Assembly (NCBI GenBank): GCA_964504135.1
Contig: CAZDCW010000012.1
Location: 1-34,385 of the forward strand
Length of the DNA stretch: 34,385 nt
Direction: 5' to 3'
Origin: JACPTG01 sp964504135
GTDB taxonomy: Archaea > Nanobdellota > Nanobdellia > Woesearchaeales > UBA10216
Shown: in pieces, positions 7,110-14,647 of the stretch
Layout: each line of letters begins with the position of its first letter
Numbering within the stretch: position 1 is the stretch's first letter
Made by a program: the position numbers and the translations under genes
Notes under the pieces: model-generated
Told to the model about the DNA's origin: nothing
Databases searched by the model: none
What the model saw: only the letters and a program-made list of their open reading frames with translations

Positions 7110-10100
7110 GTGGCTGAAAAAGAGCTGGTAAAAATAGCAAAAGAACTGCACGTTGCAATATTCGCCATGGCTGCCTTGTTCTTCCTGGCTGCAGGCGGGA
7201 TGCTTCTAACAGACCTCAATACTGAGCAAACAACCACCAAGTCAAAAATATCAGGTTATGCAAGCCTTTCAGCAGACACATGCAAGGGCTTCTGCGGCGC
7301 AAAATCAGCTGGAAGCTGCTGGTGCGATAATGCCTGTCCAAGCGCAGGCGACTGCTGCTCTGATTACAAGGATCAGTGTGGCAGTTCCGGCGGAGGTTCA
7401 GGCAGCAGCTCAAGCGGCAGTTCCAGCAGCAGCGGTTCTGGTGGAGGCGGCTCAGGAGGGCTGACTGGCAGCTGCAAAAGCTATTGCGGGGCAAAGTCTG
7501 CCGGGAACTGCTATTGTGATTCTGTGTGCAGCAGCGCTGGTGACTGCTGTTCTGATTATAAGGAGCAGTGTGGCGGTGCAGGTTCCAGCAGCTCTGGCGG
7601 CGGAAGCTCAAGCAGCAGTTCCAGCAGCAGCTCAAGCGGCAGCAGCAGTTCAGGCGGAGGTGGCTCAGGAGGGCTGGCCGGAAGCTGCAAGGGCAACTGC
7701 AACGAAAAATCAGGAAACTGCTGGTGTGATGAGTACTGCACAGGCGCAGGCGACTGCTGCACAGACTACAAGACAGAGTGCAGCAAACAACCTGCAAAGC
7801 CTGTATGCGGCGATGGAAAATGCGAATCAGGTGAGGACAGCACTTCCTGCGCTGCTGACTGCAAGAAGGCAATTACAGGAACTTGCCAGGGAGCATGCGA
7901 CATCGACGTAACGTATGTTGAAAGGACGCCCAGATACAAAAGATACCAGGTAAGCCACTATGCAGACAGGAGCATGTGCGCAGGCGGAGCCTATCCATTC
8001 AACGAAGACAGAGGGCAGCAGCTATGCCCGGGCACTGAAAATGAAAAGAGGTGGCCTTCAGCAGGCGACACAGTGACATTCACAGCCCACATAATCAACA
8101 AGGGAACAACTGCAACAGGGGACTTCTCCTTTAAATGGACAATAGACGGCCAGAGCGCCGGTGAGGGAAACATGGCGAGCATTGCTTCCGGAGCAGAGGC
8201 AACCACTGAGATAAAATGGAACTGGCAGGAGGGCAAGCACAAAGTCCTGTTCAAAGCCGACACCGGGAGCGCAGCAGCTGAAGCCGCAGAGAACAACAAC
8301 GAGCTGGAAATAAACTCAAACGCGCTGAACTTCAAATACGCAGTATCCAAGGAATTCTATGACGAGTTCAACTCAAGAAAGAGCATTCTGGGCACAAAAT
8401 CCTGGGAGGACTGGGCCCAATACCACTTCAAGCTACTCAACCAGAAGCTGGCGGAAGCTGGCATCAAGGAGTCGGCGTTCATAGACAAGTTCGAGGTAAG
8501 GGCTGCGAATACAGGAGGAAGCGCAGCAGACGTCTACTATGATGGGGCCTGGTTCACGCACGGAATACACCCTGACTTCAACGCAGTGCTTGGCCACAGC
8601 ACGCCATATTCAGACAATGACTACAAGCTCTACGCAAAGTGCATGTTCAACCTCATTGCAACAGAAGGGCCGATGGGCAGCGAATGCAAAGGAGGCATTT
8701 ACCCTTCAAACGGGAACGGGTTTGACGGAGCGCTCATCCATGAGCTGGCACACCAGATGGGGCTGGGCCACTCCCAGGACGACAATGTGCCGCCTGAGAT
8801 GAACAAGATAACTAACAAGCTACTCCAGGACTCTGACCCTGACATAATGGGGCCGAAGAATGACGGAGGAATAATAGGCGGAGGATTCGGGCTCAAGGAC
8901 GCGCAGTTTACTGTGCACGACGCGCTTGCGCTAAACTCCCACCAAGGATTCAGGAGGGGGCATTACGCAGACTACAGCTACGACATTCCAGGCAGCAATG
9001 TCCTTAAATTCACAGGGCTTGACGGCCCGCTTTCTGGAGCAACAGTAAAGGTGTGGCAGTCAAGCGGCAGGATAATGCAGGGCCAGCCAAAATACACAGG
9101 AACCACCAATACAAACGGCGAATATACGTTGCCAAACCAGCAGATAAACGGTGTTACGACAGCAACAGGCCACACCTTAAAGTCAAACCCGCTCGGAATC
9201 ATCAATGTAATCGGAACCAACGGCATGCTGCTCATAGAAGTAAGCCTCGGCAGCGACAAGGAATACTACATCCTGACAAGGTCCAAGATGAACACAGAAT
9301 ACTGGCAGCAGGGCTCATCCAAGGCAGTATATGAGTACAAGACAGGCTTGGTGGCCAATGCAGACCCTGCAAACCTCGCATCAGGAAAACAGGCAACAGC
9401 CAAATGCAAGGTTGGAAGCCAGGAGACCTGCCAGTACGATGCCAACCACGGCCCCTCAAAAATCACTGACGGCGACAAGACAACCAATGATAACTACTGG
9501 GCACCCTACAACAGCCAGGGAAGCAAAGGCGACTACATACAGGCAGACCTTGGCTCCAGCAGAAAACTCTACAAGGTAACGGTAAACGCCAACACAATAA
9601 ACACCCACGACTGGTACAGCAAGTTCCACATAGAGGCATCCGCAACAGGCTCATTCTCAGGCGAGCAGGCCACTGTGGCCACAGAGAGCAACTGGGACAC
9701 CTCCAGGGGAGGAGGAGGCTCAATTACATACTCCTTCCAGCCACAACAGGCAAGGTATGTCAGGGTAGTCTCAGATACAGACCAGGGATGGGTGAAGCTC
9801 GGCGAACTGGAAGTTTACGGGCTGCAGAGCACAGGCAGCGGTTCTGGCGGCGTAAGCTCAAGCAGCAGCAGTGGCGGCAGTTCAGGCGGAGGTGCCGGAG
9901 CAGGGGGAGGAGCCGGAAGTACAACCAGCACAGACACAAGCTACGACATGAATGTGCTGGTACTAAAGTACTTCCCACTCACCGCAGACGGCAAAAATAT
10001 AGACCTTAAAGTAACCGGCGATGTGGGCGAGACATACCAGAATATAAGGCAGCATACCATCAATGCAGAGAACAACCTGGCAAGTGCCCTGCAAAAGGCC

Positions 10101-10898
10101 TCTACTTACCTCGGATACAAGGATGCTGCGGCAAAACCTGCGTTAAGGTACAAAATCATAGAAATAAAGGAATACGAGCAGGCAGTGCCATACGACAGCA
10201 CAACAAGAAAGCCCCTCTACAAAAAAATCATGGAAGACCATAAAATTTGCGACTATGTTGAAAGCAAGGGAGTTGGAGAGGTATGGATCTGGGCATACCA
10301 GGGGCCAACATATCCAGGGACAAAAAATGCATACCTGTCAATCTGGGAGTCAGCAGCGGCAGGCCCATATGGAGACATAAGCAACAGCGACAGACTCAGC
10401 CAGATGCCTGTTTGCAAAAAAACATATAGAGTCCTGACATTTAACTATGGCCGGGGAACAGCTGAGGCCATGGAATCCTGGGGGCACCAGATGGAAGCAG
10501 AGTTCGACGCAGTCGACTCAAAACTCTTCAGAGAAGAATTCCAAGGCAAAAACTATCCGCAAACACTTGGAATTACAGGCAGGTGCGGCTCGGTCCACAA
10601 CCCGCCCAACGCCAGAAGCGAATATGACCGGGCAAATTCCAATTCCCAAAAGTCCGACTGCCTTGACTGGACCCCTGGAGGCTTGGGGACACTCTCAGAA
10701 ATAAGCTGCAAAAACTGGGGCTGCCCTGATAACAGCGACAGCGACAACTCTGCACTGAACTACCAGATCTGGCACTGGCAGAACCTGCCTGGCAGGGGGA
10801 ACAAAAAAGCATACCTCGGAAAGCAGTTAAGAAACTGGTGGGACGTGCATGGCGATTTTGACAACGTAATGGGCAAAAGCAGGAGGCTCACAGAATAA
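7110..10898 (+). CDS. Surface-anchored metzincin-like metalloprotease with three somatomedin-B-like domains
   Basis: The 1262-aa protein starts with GTG and has an N-terminal membrane segment (about 14-33). Three SMB-like domains (58-90, 122-154, 193-224) each keep eight Cys and are joined by Ser/Gly linkers. A small CGDGKCESGE knot follows (233-251), then a CARDB-like beta domain (about 310-405). A protease domain (about 410-610) has the zinc motif HELAHQMGLGH (544-554) and a Met-turn candidate, DPDIMG, near 580. Next come a carboxypeptidase-regulatory-like domain (635-720), an F5/8 type C (discoidin) domain (755-905), another Ser/Gly linker, and a Cys-containing C-terminal domain of about 300 aa (945-1250) that I do not recognise. 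It probably digests or binds host or community surface material; this is inferred from the domains. Confidence 0.85.
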   Translation: MAEKELVKIAKELHVAIFAMAALFFLAAGGMLLTDLNTEQTTTKSKISGYASLSADTCKGFCGAKSAGSCWCDNACPSAGDCCSDYKDQCGSSGGGSGSSSSGSSSSSGSGGGGSGGLTGSCKSYCGAKSAGNCYCDSVCSSAGDCCSDYKEQCGGAGSSSSGGGSSSSSSSSSSSGSSSSGGGGSGGLAGSCKGNCNEKSGNCWCDEYCTGAGDCCTDYKTECSKQPAKPVCGDGKCESGEDSTSCAADCKKAITGTCQGACDIDVTYVERTPRYKRYQVSHYADRSMCAGGAYPFNEDRGQQLCPGTENEKRWPSAGDTVTFTAHIINKGTTATGDFSFKWTIDGQSAGEGNMASIASGAEATTEIKWNWQEGKHKVLFKADTGSAAAEAAENNNELEINSNALNFKYAVSKEFYDEFNSRKSILGTKSWEDWAQYHFKLLNQKLAEAGIKESAFIDKFEVRAANTGGSAADVYYDGAWFTHGIHPDFNAVLGHSTPYSDNDYKLYAKCMFNLIATEGPMGSECKGGIYPSNGNGFDGALIHELAHQMGLGHSQDDNVPPEMNKITNKLLQDSDPDIMGPKNDGGIIGGGFGLKDAQFTVHDALALNSHQGFRRGHYADYSYDIPGSNVLKFTGLDGPLSGATVKVWQSSGRIMQGQPKYTGTTNTNGEYTLPNQQINGVTTATGHTLKSNPLGIINVIGTNGMLLIEVSLGSDKEYYILTRSKMNTEYWQQGSSKAVYEYKTGLVANADPANLASGKQATAKCKVGSQETCQYDANHGPSKITDGDKTTNDNYWAPYNSQGSKGDYIQADLGSSRKLYKVTVNANTINTHDWYSKFHIEASATGSFSGEQATVATESNWDTSRGGGGSITYSFQPQQARYVRVVSDTDQGWVKLGELEVYGLQSTGSGSGGVSSSSSSGGSSGGGAGAGGGAGSTTSTDTSYDMNVLVLKYFPLTADGKNIDLKVTGDVGETYQNIRQHTINAENNLASALQKASTYLGYKDAAAKPALRYKIIEIKEYEQAVPYDSTTRKPLYKKIMEDHKICDYVESKGVGEVWIWAYQGPTYPGTKNAYLSIWESAAAGPYGDISNSDRLSQMPVCKKTYRVLTFNYGRGTAEAMESWGHQMEAEFDAVDSKLFREEFQGKNYPQTLGITGRCGSVHNPPNARSEYDRANSNSQKSDCLDWTPGGLGTLSEISCKNWGCPDNSDSDNSALNYQIWHWQNLPGRGNKKAYLGKQLRNWWDVHGDFDNVMGKSRRLTE
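7281..7781 (+). repeat. Three tandem somatomedin-B-like coding repeats with Ser/Gly linkers
   Basis: Within the metalloprotease gene, three ~100-nt units (7281-7379, 7473-7571, 7686-7781) encode the same Cys pattern: C-x3-C, then C-x-CD-x2-C, then GDCC-x-DY and a final C. They are separated by AGC/TCA/GGC-rich DNA encoding Ser/Gly stretches of about 30 residues. A similar linker recurs at 9825-9930. The pattern points to unit duplication with linker expansion. A related unit ends the giant surface protein at about 5075-5176. Confidence 0.8.
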
Positions 10899-10906
10899 TA
10901 ACATAA

Positions 10907-10915
10907 TTTTAAATA
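10907..10915 (+). promoter_or_regulatory. TATA box of the glucose dehydrogenase operon
   Basis: TTTTAAATA is centred about 30 nt upstream of the ATG at 10941. This predicts a transcript starting within a few bases of the ATG and argues against the in-frame TTG at 10926 as start. Confidence 0.55.
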
Positions 10916-10940
10916 TTCTTCTCATTTGTTTCCCCAGGAT

Positions 10941-12035
10941 ATGCAGGCAATAGGCATCAGAAAGGGCAGGAAGGAGGCAGAACTGTTCAGCCTTCCAGAG
11001 CCGAAAATAAGCAGGCCTGACGAAGTCCTGCTTGAAATGGCAAGCGTGGGGGTATGCCTGACAGACAAGGACGTAATAGAGAACAGCCTTGTGGACAGCC
11101 CGCCAGGGGAGGACAGGCTGATAATAGGCCATGAGGCGGTAGGAAGGGTGCTCAAAGCAGGAAGCGCAGTGAAGCGATTCAAAAAAGGCGACTACGCAGC
11201 CATAATACCCAGGCACGGATGCAACATATGCCAGCCATGCAAGACCGGAAGGTCTGATTATTGTGAAACAGGACTCTACACATCCTCAGGCCAGCACAAA
11301 AGGCACGGGTTCAACATGGAATACTATGTCGAATCAGAAAGCTATCTGGTGAAGGTTCCGGACAAACTCGCTGATGTGGCTGCCCTTGTCGAGCCGTTCA
11401 GCATAATAGAAAAGGCGCTGGAGCAGATAGAGCACATACAAGGCAGGATACCCACTTACCGGCTGGAAAAAAGAAAGGCGCTTGTCTTCGGAATGGGCTC
11501 AGTCGGAATGGCAGCAATCGCGACACTGCGGGCGCGCGGCATAGAAACGCACGTGCTTGGCAGGCGCGGGCCTGAAGACATCAAGGTGAAGCTTGTAAAG
11601 GAGATGGGAGCGAAATACATAAACATAAGGGAAAAAAACGTGATGGGCGTAAAAAAAGAGCATGGAACCTTTGACATAATCATAGAGGCAACAGGCGCGA
11701 CACAAATGGTGATAGACCTGATAGAGGTAATGAGCAGAAACGGGCTATACGTCTTCCTCGGAATCCCAAAAGGAGCTGAGGAACTATGCTTCAACATAAA
11801 GGGAATGATAAACAAGCTCGTAAGGCAGAACCTGATAATAGCAGGAAGCGTAAACTCCCAAAGGCCTCACTTCGAGGCAGCCATAACTGACATGGCTGCA
11901 ATCCAGAAAAAATACAACAACATACTTAACAGGATAATAACCGAAAGGTATGATATCAAAGACTATCAGAAAGCATTTGCGCCTGACGAAGGCGAAGGCC
12001 ACATAAAAGCAGTGATAGAATACAAAAAGGTGTAA
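10941..12035 (+). CDS. Glucose 1-dehydrogenase-like, zinc-dependent medium-chain dehydrogenase
   Basis: The 364-aa protein is a medium-chain dehydrogenase/reductase of the archaeal glucose dehydrogenase type, which oxidises glucose (or a related sugar) to the lactone with NAD(P)+. Visible are the catalytic-zinc region VGVCLTD and GHEAVGRV, the four-Cys structural zinc site C-x2-C-x2-C-x7-C (CNICQPC...DYC), the LVEPFSIIEKAL block typical of archaeal glucose dehydrogenases, and the Rossmann motif GMGSVG. Whether glucose or glucose 6-phosphate is the substrate cannot be read from sequence. It is followed after 2 nt by 6-phosphogluconate dehydrogenase, which supports sugar oxidation. The ATG at 10941 is preferred over TTG at 10926 on the TATA spacing and the family start. 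Confidence 0.8.
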   Translation: MQAIGIRKGRKEAELFSLPEPKISRPDEVLLEMASVGVCLTDKDVIENSLVDSPPGEDRLIIGHEAVGRVLKAGSAVKRFKKGDYAAIIPRHGCNICQPCKTGRSDYCETGLYTSSGQHKRHGFNMEYYVESESYLVKVPDKLADVAALVEPFSIIEKALEQIEHIQGRIPTYRLEKRKALVFGMGSVGMAAIATLRARGIETHVLGRRGPEDIKVKLVKEMGAKYINIREKNVMGVKKEHGTFDIIIEATGATQMVIDLIEVMSRNGLYVFLGIPKGAEELCFNIKGMINKLVRQNLIIAGSVNSQRPHFEAAITDMAAIQKKYNNILNRIITERYDIKDYQKAFAPDEGEGHIKAVIEYKKV

Positions 12036-12037
12036 AA

Positions 12038-12952
12038 ATGGAGCTTGGTTTTGTAGGCTTGGGGAGAATGGGAAAGAACATGACACTCCGCCTGCTCTCA
12101 AAAAGGCACAAAATAATTGCGTACAACAGGTCGCCTGAGCCCCTGGAGGAAGTCAGGAAGAAAGGGGCTGTGGCAGCCTCCTCACTTGAGGACCTTTTCT
12201 CAAAGCTGAAAAAGCCAAGGATAATCTGGTCAATGCTCCCAGCAGGGGAAGTGACTGAAGGGCACGTTAAAAAATACCTTGAGCTGGCGGGAAAGGGGGA
12301 TATAATCATAGACGGCGGTAATGCAAACTACAAGGACTCTGCAAGAAGGGCGGCAACAGCCGGGAAGCAGGGAATAAGCTACCTTGACGTGGGCACAAGC
12401 GGCGGGCTGGCTGGAGCAAAGGCAGGCTACTGCCTGATGATAGGAGGGGAGCAGGCTGCATTCAAAAAAGCAGAGCCGATATTCAAGGAACTGGCGATGC
12501 CCCATGGCTACGGATACATTGGGCCGAGCGGCTCAGGCCACTACGTAAAAATGGTGCACAACGCGATAGAATACGGGATGATGCAGGCAATAGGAGAAGG
12601 ATTTGAGCTGCTGGAGAAAAGCCAATACAGCAAGGAGTTTGATTTCAGCAAAATAGCCGCATTGTGGAACCACGGCAGCATAATAAGGAGCTTCCTGATG
12701 GAAATGACAGGGCAGGCATTCTCCAAGGATGCAAGACTTGGCAAAATAGCTGGCTATGTAGAGGACACAGGGGAAGGAAGGTGGGCAATACAGGAGGCGA
12801 TGAACAGGAATGTGGCATTCAATGTTATAACCGCCTCGCTGTACGCCCGGTTTGCCTCGCGGCAGAAGGAGTCGTTTGCTGCCAAAGTGATTGCAGCGCA
12901 GCGCAATGAGTTCGGCGGGCATGCGGTCAAGGGAGCAAATCAGAAAAGCTAA
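12038..12952 (+). CDS. gnd: 6-phosphogluconate dehydrogenase, decarboxylating
   Basis: The 304-aa enzyme converts 6-phosphogluconate to ribulose 5-phosphate and CO2. It has the N-terminal Rossmann motif GFVGLGRMG, the substrate-binding block DVGTSGGLAGAKAG, and the catalytic region GPSGSGHYVKMVHNAIEYG with the conserved Lys and Asn. Its length matches the short GntZ-type form rather than the ~470-aa bacterial form. An AGGTG motif in the end of the upstream gene is a plausible ribosome-binding site, so translation is probably coupled. Together with the preceding dehydrogenase it suggests an oxidative pentose phosphate-like route to ribulose 5-phosphate, useful for a DPANN archaeon with reduced central metabolism (inference). 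Confidence 0.9.
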   Translation: MELGFVGLGRMGKNMTLRLLSKRHKIIAYNRSPEPLEEVRKKGAVAASSLEDLFSKLKKPRIIWSMLPAGEVTEGHVKKYLELAGKGDIIIDGGNANYKDSARRAATAGKQGISYLDVGTSGGLAGAKAGYCLMIGGEQAAFKKAEPIFKELAMPHGYGYIGPSGSGHYVKMVHNAIEYGMMQAIGEGFELLEKSQYSKEFDFSKIAALWNHGSIIRSFLMEMTGQAFSKDARLGKIAGYVEDTGEGRWAIQEAMNRNVAFNVITASLYARFASRQKESFAAKVIAAQRNEFGGHAVKGANQKS

Positions 12953-13061
12953 AAGAATGAAAAAGCACAGCCAACCAAAAGAAAGCACATTTACAGTGCT
13001 TGCATCAGAAAACGTCCTAAAAAAAGACTGGGAAAACGAGCTGGATGAAAGGTGGAATAAA

Positions 13062-13682
13062 ATGAAGCTACATGACATATCCATGACAATACACCCTGGG
13101 ATGATTGTCTATCCGAACAACCCGCAGCTCAGGATAAGGCAGGTATCCAAAGTTCCAAAGGACGCAACAACAAAATCAGAGCTCATCCTTGGAAGCCACA
13201 CCGGAACGCACCTGGATGCAAGAAGCCACGTCTTTGAAAATGACAAAGGCGCAGATGCCACGCCCCTTGACACCCTGTACGGGAAATGCAAAGTCCTTGA
13301 CTTAACCGCCTGCAAAGGGAAAATAACAGCAGCAGACCTAAATAAGCAAAAGATAGGCAGCGGCGACATAATACTTCTGAAGACCAGCAATTCCCTGCGG
13401 GGCTATGAAAAATTTTATGATGACTACGTGTATATCGATGACTCAGCCGCGCAATACCTCGCTGATAAGAAAATAAAAACAGTAGGCATAGACCACCTCT
13501 CTGTAAAGCAGCTTGGGAACAGGCAAAGCCAGACACATCAAATTTTAATAGGGCACATGACTGTGTTTGAAGGGCTTGACTTAAGCAAGGTGAAGCCTGG
13601 GGGGTACATTTTTGTTGGGCTGCCTCTGAAGATTAAGGATTGCGACGGGGCGCCTGCAAGGGCGATACTGATAGAGAACTAG
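13062..13682 (+). CDS. Cyclase-family (kynurenine formamidase-like) metal-dependent hydrolase
   Basis: The 206-aa protein belongs to the cyclase/KynB fold of metal-dependent hydrolases. It opens with LHDISMTIHPGMIVYP and carries the signature metal-binding and catalytic motif HTGTHLDARSH, then a GIDHLSV block. The start at 13062 is set by the GGTGG ribosome-binding site at 13051-13055, 6 nt upstream, and matches the family's start. The reading frame stays open upstream to 12957, adding residues that look like an antitoxin tail (see findings). It ends the glucose dehydrogenase operon, so hydrolysis of a sugar lactone is an attractive but unproven role; amidase activity is equally possible. It overlaps the convergent gene by 4 nt (CTAG). 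Confidence 0.8.
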   Translation: MKLHDISMTIHPGMIVYPNNPQLRIRQVSKVPKDATTKSELILGSHTGTHLDARSHVFENDKGADATPLDTLYGKCKVLDLTACKGKITAADLNKQKIGSGDIILLKTSNSLRGYEKFYDDYVYIDDSAAQYLADKKIKTVGIDHLSVKQLGNRQSQTHQILIGHMTVFEGLDLSKVKPGGYIFVGLPLKIKDCDGAPARAILIEN

Positions 13683-14242
13683 GCTGTTATTTCGGCGAGC
13701 TTCAAAACAGCCTCCAGCGCAGCAGGCAGCTCAAGGCAGCCGTCAGCAGAGCTGAAGTGCTTCCACCCAGGCATCATTATTACTTCTGCTCCTAAATTCT
13801 TTTTTGCAATTGCGGCATGGGACACAGGAATCCAATAATCATTGTCAGAGTGAATGGCCATGAACCTGCTACAGTGGCTCCTAATCCTCTTCCACATGAG
13901 GGGGGCTGCAAAGAAAGTGGCAAGCTCCTTGATGCCCAAATCCCTGTAAGGGCCTGCGACGAGCAGGCAGCCTCTGATTTTTGAACCAGAGGGCAGCGAT
14001 TCAAGGTACCTCAGTATTGTAATGCAGCCAAGGCTGTGGCCCACCAGAACTACGTCTTCTCCCGGGGAATCAACAACCTCAGCCAGATGGCTTACCCATG
14101 CGTGCACCTCAGGAAACTCAGTGTGAGGCATTGCCAGAACCTCCACCTTAAAGCCGAGCTTAACAAGCTCCTGCCTAAGCCAGGGCCGCCAGCCCTCCTC
14201 AGGATGCGCGCCCCATCCGTGGACAACAACAACCCTAACCAT
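13679..14242 (-). CDS. RBBP9/YdeN-like serine hydrolase (alpha/beta fold)
   Basis: The 187-aa protein starts VRVVVVHGWGAHPEEGW, the family's typical opening. It has the nucleophile elbow GHSLG (Ser), the late acid in HSDNDYWIP, and the catalytic His in GWKHF, so the Ser-Asp-His triad is complete. RBBP9-type enzymes are small cytosolic hydrolases; bacterial and archaeal substrates are mostly unknown. The start at 14242 overlaps the Nudix stop by 8 nt, which implies translational coupling; the longer in-frame start at 14293 would lie inside the Nudix gene and add a non-family extension. It is the last gene of a three-gene minus-strand operon. Confidence 0.82.
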   Translation of the reverse strand: MVRVVVVHGWGAHPEEGWRPWLRQELVKLGFKVEVLAMPHTEFPEVHAWVSHLAEVVDSPGEDVVLVGHSLGCITILRYLESLPSGSKIRGCLLVAGPYRDLGIKELATFFAAPLMWKRIRSHCSRFMAIHSDNDYWIPVSHAAIAKKNLGAEVIMMPGWKHFSSADGCLELPAALEAVLKLAEITA

Positions 14243-14645
14243 TTCCCTCCACAATTTTCCTGGCCTTTTCCAGGACCTTCCTGCTGTTTGCATAGGTTAT
14301 GCGTTTCATTGCCGCAGCGTAATCAAGCCACTCAAAGCCGATGTGCTCATGCGAAATCGCCACCTTTTCAGAGCCTGCCTCGGCAAGAAAATAAACAACT
14401 TCCTTGTAAACAGGTTTCCTGTTGACAGAAAAAAAAAAGCTAAGCCTCTGAGCAAACCCCTCCACAAACTTCAGCCCCTCCAGCCCGGTCTCCTCACGGC
14501 ACTCCCTGACAGCCGCATCCATATCTGACTCGCCCTTCTCCACGTGGCCTTTTGGAAAATCCCAATGGCCAGCCTCATAATGCAGCAAAAGGTACTTCAG
14601 AACCTTTTCCTTCCTGAAAACAACAACTCCTGCCGACTTTTCCAT
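14235..14645 (-). CDS. Nudix hydrolase, Ap4A-pyrophosphatase-like
   Basis: The 136-aa protein carries a complete Nudix box (GX5EX7REUXEEXGU), beginning GHVEKGE and ending RECREETGL. Its opening (MEKSAGVVVFR ... LLLHYEAGHWDFPKGH) matches the diadenosine tetraphosphatase-like subgroup, which splits dinucleoside polyphosphates or caps. Near the end, FEWLDYAAAMKRITY is the region that in such enzymes contacts the substrate. It starts 2 nt after the FAD oxidoreductase stop and overlaps the next gene by 8 nt, so all three are probably one transcript. The true substrate cannot be told from the sequence. Confidence 0.9.
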   Translation of the reverse strand: MEKSAGVVVFRKEKVLKYLLLHYEAGHWDFPKGHVEKGESDMDAAVRECREETGLEGLKFVEGFAQRLSFFFSVNRKPVYKEVVYFLAEAGSEKVAISHEHIGFEWLDYAAAMKRITYANSRKVLEKARKIVEGNG

Positions 14646-14647
14646 GA

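Noticed and set aside
7384..7676. Regular repeats at the DNA level that could be taken for a CRISPR array
   Set aside because: Units are in frame, encode Ser/Gly linkers, vary in length, and have no spacers of constant size.
7216..7872. 218-aa minus-strand frame rich in Cys, Ser and Arg
   Set aside because: It is the antisense of the Ser/Gly and SMB-coding repeats; low-complexity sequence keeps the frame open by chance.
14243..14293. Longer N-terminus of the RBBP9-like hydrolase
   Set aside because: It lies inside the Nudix gene and the family begins at the VRVVVVHGW segment.
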